Below are positions 43,253-50,776 of a DNA stretch of 64,000 nucleotides, in pieces (the first letter of the stretch is position 1; every line of letters begins with the position of its first letter). The translations under genes and the position numbers were made by a program. Source of the DNA: an uncultured Verrucomicrobiales bacterium. Its GTDB lineage: Bacteria; Verrucomicrobiota; Verrucomicrobiia; Verrucomicrobiales; Akkermansiaceae. Where the stretch lies: contig CALFTQ010000015.1 of NCBI GenBank assembly GCA_937916135.1, positions 1-64,000 of the forward strand, written 5' to 3'. The notes beneath the pieces are model-generated. The model searched no databases and was not told the DNA's origin. It saw nothing but the letters and a program-made list of their open reading frames with translations.

Positions 43253-43342
43253 TTACTCTCCGTCACCGTGAGAGAGGATGGCGAGAATGCGACCGGCGTT
43301 TTTAGCGAGTGCGTTTGCGAGTTCTTCGAGGAGGTGATTCAT
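43253..43342 (-). CDS. Microprotein 3 (29 residues, amphipathic)
   Basis: Twenty-nine codons from ATG 43342, beginning MNHLLEELANALAKNAGRIL and ending SHGDGE. It is a strongly amphipathic helix with acidic ends, net charge about -2. It is homologous to microprotein 7: M-x-HL-L/I-EEL, then NA, then GR-I/F-LAI, with a five-residue deletion in 7. Two such diverged copies argue that the reading frame is real. Leader CAGAAAGAACAAACAACC just before the ATG. Confidence 0.78.
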   Translation of the reverse strand: MNHLLEELANALAKNAGRILAILSHGDGE

Positions 43343-43386
43343 GGTTGTTTGTTCTTTCTGTTGTTTGAGTGTTGAATGAGAAAGTT

Positions 43387-43479
43387 TTAATCTTCGAGAT
43401 CATCGGGGGCGACGATTACGGTCCCGCCTGTGAGGATGGTAGTAGCTGTGGAAATAAGAATTTTAACGAATGGGTTCAT
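43387..43479 (-). CDS. Microprotein 4 (30 residues, hydrophobic with acidic tail)
   Basis: Thirty codons from ATG 43479, beginning MNPFVKILISTATTILTGGT and ending APDDLED. The first 24 residues are Ile/Thr/Val-rich and could span a membrane or form beta structure; the last six are acidic, net charge about -3. Leader CATAGAAAGGAACGCAAACC precedes the ATG and contains AAAGGAA, which could also serve as a ribosome-binding site. Unlike microproteins 1, 3, 5 and 7 it is not clearly amphipathic, so the array contains at least two peptide types. Confidence 0.7.
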   Translation of the reverse strand: MNPFVKILISTATTILTGGTVIVAPDDLED

Positions 43480-43519
43480 GGTTTGCGTTCCTTTCTATGG
43501 AATGATGGTTATGCGGTAG

Positions 43520-43609
43520 TTATGGATTGTCGTTGCCAAAGAGGAAGTCGATGAGTTCGGGTCCTACTTTGGTGGCAAGCTTGGCAAGTTCACTAAGGAT
43601 GTCTGACAT
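43520..43609 (-). CDS. Microprotein 5 (29 residues, amphipathic)
   Basis: Twenty-nine codons from ATG 43609, beginning MSDILSELAKLATKVGPELI and ending FGNDNP. A near-ideal amphipathic helix (Ile4, Leu5, Leu8, Leu11, Ala12, Val15 on one side; Asp3, Glu7, Lys10, Lys14 on the other) with a Gly-Pro kink in the middle and a second short helix. Net charge about -3. It resembles phenol-soluble modulins and delta-toxin-like peptides in size and helix pattern. The leader is C-rich (CCCACCCCACAAAGTC) and differs from the consensus. Confidence 0.72.
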   Translation of the reverse strand: MSDILSELAKLATKVGPELIDFLFGNDNP

Positions 43610-43626
43610 GACTTTGTGGGGTGGGA

Positions 43627-43704
43627 TTATTTGTCGAGTTCTGTGATGGTGGGGATATTGATTGCGAGGATGCAGCCTACTATTGTGATGAATGTTTTGA
43701 ACAT
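43627..43704 (-). CDS. Microprotein 6 (25 residues, hydrophobic)
   Basis: Twenty-five codons from ATG 43704, beginning MFKTFITIVGCILAINIPTI and ending TELDK. Lys3 then a hydrophobic core of ~16 residues with one Cys, then a polar end; net charge about 0. It looks like a minimal single-span membrane peptide, as in type I toxins. It is first in the six-gene subarray, downstream of an AT-rich candidate promoter at about 43760. Leader ACACCATCACACC precedes the ATG. Confidence 0.65.
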   Translation of the reverse strand: MFKTFITIVGCILAINIPTITELDK

Positions 43705-43755
43705 GGTGTGATGGTGTTTATGTTTTTGTTGAGCTTTCGTGTGGGCTCCTGCATT

Positions 43756-43763
43756 ATTGTATA
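43756..43763 (-). promoter_or_regulatory. Candidate -10 element of the six-gene microprotein subarray
   Basis: TATACAAT on the minus strand, about 50 nt before microprotein 6. No good -35 is present (TAAACA at 17 nt is the best), so an alternative sigma factor is possible. The downstream leader shares AGCT-C/T-AACAA with that of microprotein 7. Confidence 0.35.
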
Positions 43764-43774
43764 GGTAGAATTTG

Positions 43775-43799
43775 CCGGTTTGTTTACCGGATTTTTTTT
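43775..43799 (+). terminator. Plus-strand terminator-like hairpin antisense to the microprotein array
   Basis: CCGGT / ACCGG around a 6-nt loop, followed by ATTTTTTTTATT. The stem is short. It would end a plus-strand transcript antisense to microproteins 1-6. Confidence 0.35.
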
Positions 43800-43942
43800 A
43801 TTATTTCCTTATTTGCTGTTCCTTGGCCTAATCCGGATGCTGGTGAACGCGTTTGCAGGATGGCGTAACAGATTGGTCATATATCTGCTGGCTGTGTGCT
43901 TAAAGTGCTATATGGACGCTGTTGAATACGCGGGGCGGATGA

Positions 43943-44017
43943 TTATTCGTCAGCACCATTCATGATGATGGCGAGAAAACGGCCTGCGTTTGTGAGTTCT
44001 TCAATGAGGTGTCCCAT
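43943..44017 (-). CDS. Microprotein 7 (24 residues, amphipathic)
   Basis: Twenty-four codons from ATG 44017, beginning MGHLIEELTNAGRFLAIIMN and ending GADE. Homologue of microprotein 3 lacking five central residues. Amphipathic, net charge about -3. Leader CATAGAAAGACACACCACC precedes the ATG. A 238-nt gap with a plus-strand hairpin and its own upstream AT-rich element separate it from microprotein 6, so it is probably a separate transcript. Confidence 0.75.
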   Translation of the reverse strand: MGHLIEELTNAGRFLAIIMNGADE

Positions 44018-44074
44018 GGTGGTGTGTCTTTCTATGTTTGAAGTGTTGTTAAGCTGCGCATCGGAGCGCTGTTT

Positions 44075-44083
44075 ATCATAATA
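44075..44083 (-). promoter_or_regulatory. Candidate -10 element of microprotein 7
   Basis: TATTATGAT on the minus strand about 60 nt before the start. As at 43756, no consensus -35 is visible; an A-rich block (TAAAAAAAAT) lies upstream in both cases. Confidence 0.35.
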
Positions 44084-44298
44084 GGAAGCAGGTGCCATTT
44101 TTTTTACAGAAAAATAGCGAGCAGAATCATAAGGTGGTCCACTATGCCAATAGCGTGGATGGCTGGAAATAAATTTTTTGTAAAAAAATAGGCAAGGCGT
44201 CCCTAATATAAATGGTGCAGGGAGTTCGCCGCTTCTGTATTGATAGGGGGAGCGGATAATGGAACTGAGACCTGCAAAAATAGAAACTGAATAGAAAT

Positions 44299-44691
44299 AT
44301 GAAGCTTATAGAAGAAGTTAAAACGATTCTGGATGCGACTGAGGTGGTTTACAGCACCCCGGCAGATGATATTATTACAGCTCGGTTTGATCAGGCAACT
44401 CTCGTGATTTCAACGAATGATGAGAAGTCTGTAGTTGATCTGACTGCCTGGTGCCGTGTGCGTCTGCAGGACGAAAAGATGGCAGCCGGTTACAAGCTGA
44501 TGAATGAATTGAACTCAAAGTATAACCAGAAGTTCTACATTGATTCGGATGGCGATCTCAAGCTCGAGTTCGCTATTGATACAGATGGAGGGCATTTCGG
44601 TAGGGAGATTCTAATGGCCGGGATTGGGCGACTTGTCAAAGCTGCCGAAACTGGCTATGAGGAAATGATGAAGCTGCGCTACGGTGATTGA
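44299..44691 (+). CDS. YbjN-like protein
   Basis: A 130-residue soluble protein with the layout of the YbjN / type III secretion chaperone-like fold: N-terminal helix MKLIEEVKTILDATEVVY, then strands (IITARFDQATLVIST, VVDLTAWCRVRL), a helix with AAGYKLMNELNSKYNQKFYID, a strand pair (DGDLKLEFAID) and a C-terminal helix. E. coli YbjN affects motility and stress resistance but its molecular role is unclear; many relatives are chaperone-like. It is separately transcribed, downstream of the microprotein array in opposite orientation, and has its own terminator. Confidence 0.7.
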   Translation: MKLIEEVKTILDATEVVYSTPADDIITARFDQATLVISTNDEKSVVDLTAWCRVRLQDEKMAAGYKLMNELNSKYNQKFYIDSDGDLKLEFAIDTDGGHFGREILMAGIGRLVKAAETGYEEMMKLRYGD

Positions 44692-44714
44692 GTAATACTG
44701 ATGCATACTACTAC

Positions 44715-44748
44715 TCCCGCCACAGGAAGTTATATTTCTGTGGCGGGA
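44715..44748 (+). terminator. Terminator of the YbjN-like gene
   Basis: An 11-bp stem TCCCGCCACAG / CTGTGGCGGGA with a 12-nt loop, 23 nt after the stop. The U tract is poor (CTGTGTTAAT). Confidence 0.65.
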
Positions 44749-44851
44749 CTGTGTTAATCTGCAAACCTGGTGATAAACTGCAGATTTGCAGATGGTTAGT
44801 TTGCTTCAGAGGGGCGAGAGACTAAGGCTGTGAGTATGGGATTGAAGAAAA

Positions 44852-46954
44852 TCAGGAGAGTTGCACTTCGAGCAGCAGCACGCAGGATTGCTGTGGGCGG
44901 GTCCAGCGGATGGGGAGACCGGTGGAGAGCAGGGTATCGCCGCCCAGGGTGGTGCCGTGCAGCGGGCAGTGCGTGCCGGTGGAATCCGGGGCGAGCTCGG
45001 TGATGGTATAGCGCGTGGCGGGATTCAGCCCGCGCAGGGGGATGCGGGTGTGCTGGTCGGTGTAGACTCGCTGCGTGGTGTAGGCCAGGAGCAGGGCCCG
45101 CCCCTCGTGGGTGTAGAGCAGGGCGCAGTCCGGCCCTTCGTAGGGGGAGACCAGGCGGTGCAGCTCGCCCAGCTGGGTGATGGGACGGAGCTCTTTTGCA
45201 AGCGTCACGCGGCTGCGGATTTCCTGCATCTCGTCATCGGTGAGGGTGCGGGGATCGAGCTCCAGCCCGAGGCGGCCTGCCAGGGCTACATCAAATCGGA
45301 ATTTGAGTGAAGTTTCCCGCCCGGTGTAGCAGTTCGGGCTGGCAGTCACATGGCAGCCGATGGCATTGGCCGGGAAGAAGTAGGACGCAGCCCACTGCAT
45401 GCGCAGGCGGTCGCAGGCATCGGTGTTGTCGGAAAGCCAGAATTCCTCGTGAAAGGCGGCGGCGCCGATATCGAGCCTGCCGCCGCCGGCAGAGCAGCAC
45501 TGGAAGGTGACGCCCGGGAATTCCTGCCGCAGGCGGCGCATGGTGGCGTAATAGTTCGAGATGTAGTCGAAGAAGATGTTGCCCTGCTGCTCTGCTGGCA
45601 GGTGGGTGGAGCCGGTATCGCTCATTTTCCGGTTGCAATCCCACTTGATGTAGGAAATGCCCGGATTCTCTGCCAGGGTGCGGCGCACGGGAGCGTCGAT
45701 GCCTGTGGCCGGGTTGGATAAATCGAGCACGAGCTGGTGCCTCTCTTCGCGCGGGGGGATGCCCGGCAGCCGGATGGCCCATTCCGGGTGTGCTTTGTAT
45801 AGCTCGCTTGCGGGGCAGATCATTTCCGGTTCCATCCACAGGCCGAAGTCGATGCCGCAGCCCGCCGCGAAGTCGGTGAGCCCCCGGATTCCGTGGGGAA
45901 GCTTTTCTGTATCCGGCTCCCAATCACCAAGTGAACAAGTGTCATTACACCGTTTCCCGAACCATCCGTCGTCCATGACGAAAAGCTCCACCCCCAGCGC
46001 AGCGGTCCGCTGCATCATGGCCTGCAGGGTGGACTCGTTCACGTCAAAATGCACACCCTCCCAGCTGTTGAGCAAGGTGCGGCGCATTTCCTGCCCGTGC
46101 GGCAGCACATGGCGCCGCAGGTAGCGGTGCATGCAGCGGCTTGCATGGCCTGCTCCGCGGTGACTAAATGTGAGGGCTGCTGAGGGCAGCGAAATGCTCT
46201 TGCCGGCAGGCAGCGCATAGGGGCTGTGGCTGAAGTCAGGCCCCATGCGCAGGTAGAGATGGCCGTAGGTGCTGTGTTTGAAGCTCAGTTCATAATTTCC
46301 GCTCCAGGCCAGGGCTCCCAGGAGGCAGGGGCGACCCACTTCCTGCGCGGGACCACCCAACGAGAGCAGGAATCCGGGTGTGCCTTCCTGCGCGGTCTTG
46401 ATGCCGGTGGTGCTGCCCACAGAGAGCGTGTTGCCGCGGGAGATTGCCTCTTGCTGCATGTAGTTCTCGCCGCTCCAACCGCCTCGGAATGTGCTCAGAT
46501 GATAGGCGTCTGAATAACAGGGTATGGCGGCGGAATCTGCTTGTAATAAGAGTATTGGCTTGTTTGAATTGTTGATGATGCGCGGTGTCAGTACATATGT
46601 GTCTTCTTCTTCGAATGCCGCCAGAGCCAATTCCACTTGCACATCGGGGTGTACCGGGTCTGCCAGGCCGAATATGGCGCCATTCTCCGTGGCTTCATGG
46701 TGCAGGTATTGCAGGTCGCAGCCCTGTGTGCCATCTCCATAGCGCAGGTGCAGGGCATATTCGCCGGAGTGGTTGCCCCATTGGCCACGTGAATCAAAAT
46801 CTGTGGCGTATAGTGGCCATTCCACCGAGGGTGAGATGAGGGCGTCATCCGGGGTGCTGAGCCGTTGTCCTAGATAGCAGAACTGGAGCTTGTTTGTTTT
46901 AGTCACCCGCAGTGAAAGCTGGTTCTCCTTTGTGAAAAAATGCAGCGTATCCAT
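44852..46954 (-). CDS. Alpha-galactosidase, glycoside hydrolase family 36
   Basis: Cleaves terminal alpha-linked galactose from oligosaccharides such as raffinose-type sugars or mucin glycans by a retaining mechanism. The ~700-residue length, beta-sandwich N-terminal domain and central TIM barrel are typical of GH36. The nucleophile is Asp439 in YIKWDCNRKM and the acid/base Asp509 in WLSDNTDACDRL; LNSWEGVHFDV, FVMDDGWFGKR and FGLWMEPEMI are further family signatures. I chose ATG 46954; an in-frame GTG at 46984 would overlap the upstream gene. No signal peptide, so it acts in the cytoplasm. Probably last gene of a four-gene operon. Confidence 0.93.
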   Translation of the reverse strand: MDTLHFFTKENQLSLRVTKTNKLQFCYLGQRLSTPDDALISPSVEWPLYATDFDSRGQWGNHSGEYALHLRYGDGTQGCDLQYLHHEATENGAIFGLADPVHPDVQVELALAAFEEEDTYVLTPRIINNSNKPILLLQADSAAIPCYSDAYHLSTFRGGWSGENYMQQEAISRGNTLSVGSTTGIKTAQEGTPGFLLSLGGPAQEVGRPCLLGALAWSGNYELSFKHSTYGHLYLRMGPDFSHSPYALPAGKSISLPSAALTFSHRGAGHASRCMHRYLRRHVLPHGQEMRRTLLNSWEGVHFDVNESTLQAMMQRTAALGVELFVMDDGWFGKRCNDTCSLGDWEPDTEKLPHGIRGLTDFAAGCGIDFGLWMEPEMICPASELYKAHPEWAIRLPGIPPREERHQLVLDLSNPATGIDAPVRRTLAENPGISYIKWDCNRKMSDTGSTHLPAEQQGNIFFDYISNYYATMRRLRQEFPGVTFQCCSAGGGRLDIGAAAFHEEFWLSDNTDACDRLRMQWAASYFFPANAIGCHVTASPNCYTGRETSLKFRFDVALAGRLGLELDPRTLTDDEMQEIRSRVTLAKELRPITQLGELHRLVSPYEGPDCALLYTHEGRALLLAYTTQRVYTDQHTRIPLRGLNPATRYTITELAPDSTGTHCPLHGTTLGGDTLLSTGLPIRWTRPQQSCVLLLEVQLS

Positions 46955-46980
46955 TACTGAAAATGATAATTTACCCGGAC

Positions 46981-47709
46981 TCACTCCATAGTGCGAGCCT
47001 GGCGTCGTGCGGTGCGCAGGCGTTCGCGCTCGGCGTAAGCTTTTTTACCGAAATCGGAGTCGCGGTCGAGGTCGCGCGCAGCTTCGAGCGCGGCGATGGC
47101 TTCCAGCAGCTTGGCTTCGGAAGCAGGGGTATGGGCGCCGGTGTACATATTGGCGTACTCGCGCATAAGCAGGGGGTAGAGGCAGAGGAAACCGAGCCTC
47201 TGCTTATCCGCCTGGGTGGCAAAGGGGTGCTCCATGAGCGCACGGCAGCTGCTCAGGCACTGCTGCAGGGCGTCGCCCTCCAGCGGAGAAATAAATTGCA
47301 TGCGGGCAAAAAGCAGATACTGCTGGGCTTCGAACGTGCGCTGGCGGGCTTTCTGTTCACGATCCGGAGCTGTGGCTGCTGATTTTGCCGATTCCAGCGC
47401 GGTGGCGTTCAGACGGGGCAGGGGGATGGCGGCGTAGGCCCCGCGCTCGTCGCTGATGACCAGGCTGGGCAGCTCCTCTACTCCGGCTTTGAGGGCATTG
47501 GCAGAGTTGATGGCCTCTGCCATGCTTTCTGCTTCGTCCACCAGCACCACATAGCGGCACTCTGCCTGTGGCACGGCTGCACGGAGCGGTGCGAGCTTTT
47601 TGGCAATGCCCGCAGTGCTGGTGCCTTGTTGGAAATAAACTGTGTACTCCTCGCCCCATGCCAGCAGGACTGTGCAGAAAATCACGGCTATGAGGCGGAG
47701 CGTGTTCAT
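46981..47709 (-). CDS. Secreted uncharacterised protein
   Basis: A 242-residue protein with a signal peptide (MNTLRLIAVIFCTVLLAWG, cleavage near residue 19). The following part YTVYFQQGTSTAGIAKKLAPLRAAVP and CRYVVLVDEAESMAEAINSA may be a thioredoxin-like fold but lacks a Cys pair. The rest is helical and Ala/Arg-rich, TPR-like in feel (KLLEAIAALEAARDLDRDSDFGKKA). No family identified. It is placed between the R3H protein (2 nt) and the GH36 gene (26 nt), so co-transcribed. Confidence 0.7.
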   Translation of the reverse strand: MNTLRLIAVIFCTVLLAWGEEYTVYFQQGTSTAGIAKKLAPLRAAVPQAECRYVVLVDEAESMAEAINSANALKAGVEELPSLVISDERGAYAAIPLPRLNATALESAKSAATAPDREQKARQRTFEAQQYLLFARMQFISPLEGDALQQCLSSCRALMEHPFATQADKQRLGFLCLYPLLMREYANMYTGAHTPASEAKLLEAIAALEAARDLDRDSDFGKKAYAERERLRTARRQARTME

Positions 47710-47711
47710 GC

Positions 47712-48167
47712 TTACTCGGCGCGACTGATGGTGATGCGCTTGAATCGGGAGTCGGTATCTTCTGATTGTGTGACGATACCGGGGATCGTGGCCAGTTCGT
47801 TGTGAACCAGGCGCCGCTGGTAAGCATTCAGCTTTTCCATGAGAAGCGGTTTTCCGGTTTTCAGAACACGCTCGGCACGGGAGCGGGCGCGGCGGAGCAG
47901 CTTCGCTTCGGCGCGGGCGCGGTAGCTATCGCAATCCACCCGCACGCGGGGGGCATCTCCCCACCTGGCCTGCACCAGCCGGTTCACCATGTATTGCAGG
48001 TCATCCAGCCGGTCACCATCTTCGCCGATGAGGAAACGGGCATCCGGGCTTTCGATGAGCAGGGAAATGCCGTCCTCATAGGGCTCGGTGCTCAGGGTGA
48101 AGCTGAATCCCAGCGGGGAGAGCAGGGATTCAGCAGCCTCACAGGCCAGTGTAGAGAGACGCTCCAT
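47712..48167 (-). CDS. KH/R3H RNA-binding protein (KhpB/Jag-like)
   Basis: A 151-residue RNA-binding protein related to KhpB (Jag, SpoIIIJ-associated). It has a KH-II domain (about 28-85, with the loop FLIGEDGDRLDDLQYMVNRL) and a C-terminal R3H domain (LNAYQRRLVHNELATIPGIVTQSE, with the R-x3-H pattern). The N-terminal Jag domain is missing, as in many relatives. KhpB proteins bind many mRNAs and affect cell division and elongation. In most bacteria the gene follows yidC; here it follows a BI-1 family gene by 21 nt instead. Confidence 0.88.
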   Translation of the reverse strand: MERLSTLACEAAESLLSPLGFSFTLSTEPYEDGISLLIESPDARFLIGEDGDRLDDLQYMVNRLVQARWGDAPRVRVDCDSYRARAEAKLLRRARSRAERVLKTGKPLLMEKLNAYQRRLVHNELATIPGIVTQSEDTDSRFKRITISRAE

Positions 48168-48188
48168 GAGTTGTGGAAAATGGTGGGA

Positions 48189-48887
48189 TTATTCCTGGCG
48201 ACCGAAGAAGCGCAGCAGCATGAGGAAGAGGTTGATGAAGTCCAGATACAGGGAAAGGGCTCCCAGCACGGCTCCCTTACTGCGCACGGTTTCATCCTCG
48301 CAGGTGCCCAGCTCAATCAGCCGCTGGGTGTCATAGGCGGTGAAAAGGGCAAAGATGACCACACCGGCGCAGGAGATGCCGAAATCCAGCATGCTGTTGC
48401 CCCAGAAGATGTTCACAATCATGGCAACCAGCAGGCCGATGAGCAGCATGAAGAGCGTGCGGCCCATGGTGCTCAGGTTACGCTTGGTCACCGCGCCGTA
48501 GATGGACATGCCGCCGAACATGGCAGCGGTGCAGCCGAAGGCCTTGGCCACGGAATCCATGCCGTACACCACCAGAATGGGCCCGAAGAGCAGACCCTGG
48601 ATGCCGGCGAAGGCCAGCAGCAGAATGGTGAGTGCCCCGGTGGAAAGCTTGTTGGCCCCGAAGCTCATGAACAAGATGATGCCGAGCGTGCCAAGGTACA
48701 CAATCCAGGAATTCTTGGCAGCCCACATGAGACTCTGGGCATCCTGCGCGGTGTAGGCAGCCACACCAGCCGTAATCAGCATGCACACGGCCATCCACAG
48801 ATAGACCTTGTTGAGGAAAGCTTTTGCGAGCGCTGCACTGTTTGCGACCGGCAGCTGGCCGTTTTCAGGGTATGTTTGATTGTCCAT
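48189..48887 (-). CDS. Bax-inhibitor-1 / YccA family membrane protein
   Basis: A 232-residue protein with seven hydrophobic helices and the family's C-terminal signature (IFALFTAYDTQRLIELG, with the conserved Asp that forms the Ca2+/pH-gating pair). Start MDNQTYPENGQLPVANSAAL is cytoplasmic and polar. Bacterial members are membrane proteins with Ca2+ leak activity or effects on FtsH-type proteolysis; the role here is not known. First gene of a likely four-gene operon (BI-1, R3H protein, secreted protein, GH36). The promoter ends only 6 nt before the start codon. Confidence 0.92.
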   Translation of the reverse strand: MDNQTYPENGQLPVANSAALAKAFLNKVYLWMAVCMLITAGVAAYTAQDAQSLMWAAKNSWIVYLGTLGIILFMSFGANKLSTGALTILLLAFAGIQGLLFGPILVVYGMDSVAKAFGCTAAMFGGMSIYGAVTKRNLSTMGRTLFMLLIGLLVAMIVNIFWGNSMLDFGISCAGVVIFALFTAYDTQRLIELGTCEDETVRSKGAVLGALSLYLDFINLFLMLLRFFGRQE

Positions 48888-48893
48888 GTGACC

Positions 48894-48922
48894 ATTCTAA
48901 TGGCATGTATACCCTAAGTCAA
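48894..48922 (-). promoter_or_regulatory. Promoter of the BI-1 operon, start codon 6 nt after the -10
   Basis: TTGACT, 17-nt spacer, TAGAAT, then GGTCAC and ATG. Near-consensus; predicts a leaderless transcript. Confidence 0.7.
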
Positions 48923-49112
48923 GCAGTCTCTGCCGGCTGACGCAAAAGAACTTCGAGTTTTCTGGCGATTTTGAAGTCCTCTGAAGGCATAAATATGGTT
49001 CAAGTTGTCACTCTGAGCATGCGTATAGATACATTCCTTGATAATAACAAGGCTATAACAAATTTCCGCTGCAGATACGGGGTGAATTCGTCGAACTTCA
49101 TTTTTTCTGGCG

Positions 49113-49140
49113 AAAAAAACAGCCCTTTCGTGGGGAAAGG
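49113..49140 (-). terminator. Terminator of the coiled-coil gene pair
   Basis: CCTTTC / GAAAGG stem with a 5-nt loop, followed on the minus strand by GCTGTTTTTTT. It lies about 40 nt after the stop at 49182. Confidence 0.7.
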
Positions 49141-49181
49141 ACTGGATGAAATCTGAGGTGAATCGAGCAAGGAGGGGAAGC

Positions 49182-50261
49182 TTACTCGATGGGCAGGGCT
49201 CCTTCGGGGGCTTGCCAGGTATCGGCTTCCTCCGGGGTGGAGCCTGGTTCAACGGTAATGATAGCCGGTTGAGCTGGGGCTTCCACTACCGGGGCACCGG
49301 GAGCCGGTTCGTAGTTTGGCTCCGTCACCTGAGCAGAGGGCTTGCGCGGGGATATAATCTTTCCCTGTCGCCGTTTTTTTGGCGCCGGGCTGCCGGGCGC
49401 GGCCTCAAAATCGCTCATGTCCACCATGTCGTCAATGCCGAATGCGTAGCGGGCCATGTCGGGCAGGTTGTCCTTTATGAGCATAGCTACTGGGAAACGA
49501 ACCTGGCCCTGCGGGGTTCGCAGGGTGATGCGGCCTGCTTCCAGCCGGTGAATGATGGCGTTGGCGTACACGCGTCCATTGGTGGTGGAGACGTTGCCCA
49601 CAGGCAGCCCGATGAGGAGGTTCCTGGCTACGCTGCGGGAGGTCTTGTCCTCCTGGCGGATTTCGCGTTGCAGGGAGAGGACCCGGTCACGTTCTGTTTC
49701 AATACCCTGCTTGTGTTCGGCTAACTGGCGGTTTACGGCGTCAATCTGGAGATTCAGGTGGGAGATGCGTTCGCGCATGTGGAGCGCTTCATCGGCCTTG
49801 TAGGCTGCATCCTGCAGTTGTTCGTGCTGTTTGCAAAGCTCCAGGTGCTCCGCCTGCGCCACCTCCAGCGGGGAGGGAACACGGTAAAGCTCCATTTGCT
49901 GGTATACATACCAGGCACCGCCACCAATGGCGCCGAGCAGCAGCATTACCAGGATGAAATCAAAAAATGCTGCTGCCCAGCCTCCCTTTTTCTTTTCAGG
50001 CTTGGCGTCTGCCGGCTGTGCGGGTGCCGCTTCCTGAACCATGGCTTCCGGCTTGGCTTGTTCGACACGCGGTTTTTCCTCTGCCGCAGGTTTCGGTGCT
50101 TCCTGCGGAGCCGGGAATGTCTGCCGTTTTACCGTCTGTGCAGACATGCGGGGCTGGGGCCTGGATGTGGATTCCGCCTGAGGGTTGGGCACAATGGGTG
50201 AGTTGCTCCAGGAAAGGGTCACCTTGTCCTTCATGTCCTTATTGGAGTTGGTGGAAGTCAT
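49182..50261 (-). CDS. Membrane coiled-coil protein with disordered ends
   Basis: A 359-residue protein: Pro/Gln/Ala/Glu-rich disordered N-terminus (~1-90), one transmembrane helix (AAAFFDFILVMLLLGAIGGGAW, about 95-116), a coiled coil (LEVAQAEHLELCKQHEQLQD to LSLQREIRQEDK, ~128-210), a small domain (~215-280) and a Pro-rich tail. No enzymatic motif. This is the architecture of a cell-envelope scaffold. Its start shares a base with the stop of the upstream lipoprotein gene, so the two are coupled and probably interact across the periplasm. Confidence 0.75.
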   Translation of the reverse strand: MTSTNSNKDMKDKVTLSWSNSPIVPNPQAESTSRPQPRMSAQTVKRQTFPAPQEAPKPAAEEKPRVEQAKPEAMVQEAAPAQPADAKPEKKKGGWAAAFFDFILVMLLLGAIGGGAWYVYQQMELYRVPSPLEVAQAEHLELCKQHEQLQDAAYKADEALHMRERISHLNLQIDAVNRQLAEHKQGIETERDRVLSLQREIRQEDKTSRSVARNLLIGLPVGNVSTTNGRVYANAIIHRLEAGRITLRTPQGQVRFPVAMLIKDNLPDMARYAFGIDDMVDMSDFEAAPGSPAPKKRRQGKIISPRKPSAQVTEPNYEPAPGAPVVEAPAQPAIITVEPGSTPEEADTWQAPEGALPIE

Positions 50262-50623
50262 CAGCGTTTGTGGAGGTTGGCGGTTTCACTCTGCAGCAGT
50301 CGGAAATTGGCGCGGAAGGCATCCAGCCGGTCCTGCAGCTGGATAACGCGGAGCTTGGCCGCAGTCTGCTGTTGCTTCAGTTGTTTGAGTTCGTTGAGCG
50401 CAGCGGTAAGCTCCCGTTCTTTTGCTTCAATGCTTTCGGCAAGACCAGGTTCAATATCGCCTGCCTGTTTCACAATCTGTTGCATGCGGACAATTTCCTT
50501 GCGCAGAACGGCATTTTGTTCGTGTGCCAGGCGGAGCTGTTCCGGATTGTCAGCCTGCGGATAGCAGCTGCTCAGCGAAACCGCGCAGACGCAGACGATG
50601 GAGAAAATGGAGAGATGATTCAC
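50261..50623 (-). CDS. Coiled-coil lipoprotein
   Basis: A 120-residue precursor. Signal peptide with lipobox VSLSSC (Cys20), then a nearly continuous coiled coil (residues ~28-115: EQLRLAHEQNAVLRKEIVRM to LLQSETANLHKR). I place the start at GTG 50623 because a promoter ends exactly 6 nt upstream. A small lipid-anchored helical protein of this kind resembles Lpp-like or envelope-spacer proteins in form only. Coupled to the downstream membrane coiled-coil gene. Confidence 0.78.
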   Translation of the reverse strand: MNHLSIFSIVCVCAVSLSSCYPQADNPEQLRLAHEQNAVLRKEIVRMQQIVKQAGDIEPGLAESIEAKERELTAALNELKQLKQQQTAAKLRVIQLQDRLDAFRANFRLLQSETANLHKR

Positions 50624-50629
50624 GCCTCA

Positions 50630-50657
50630 ATCATACGCACATATTGCCTTGCGTCAA
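50630..50657 (-). promoter_or_regulatory. Promoter of the lipoprotein gene, GTG 6 nt after the -10
   Basis: TTGACG, 16-nt spacer, TATGAT, then TGAGGC and GTG. Predicts a leaderless transcript beginning at a GTG codon, although TGAGG could alternatively serve as a ribosome-binding site for a later start. Confidence 0.6.
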
Positions 50658-50721
50658 GCATGTTCTGTGTCACTTCCCCGCTATCTCCGGTGCAGAATCG
50701 GAATTTGGTGCGAAGATGAAT

Positions 50722-50752
50722 GAAAACCGCCCTGCGATGCGTGCAGAGCGGT
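50722..50752 (-). terminator. Terminator of the oxidoreductase gene
   Basis: Ten-base stem ACCGCTCTGC / GCAGGGCGGT (one G-U pair) with a 7-nt loop and TTTTCATTC on the minus strand. Confidence 0.75.
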
Positions 50753-50776
50753 TGTTCCTAATGGTACTGGTGAAAA

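Noticed and set aside
42980..43305. Plus-strand frames over the microprotein array
   Set aside because: They lack start signals, and the minus-strand frames have repeated leaders and homologous products.
24353..44850. Attachment-site pair for the recombinase
   Set aside because: I compared the sequence after the efflux operon with that after the YbjN-like gene and found no shared core; the island's right boundary stays undefined.
48914..49252. 112-codon minus-strand frame
   Set aside because: It crosses the BI-1 promoter and the terminator of the gene at 49182 and has no coding character.
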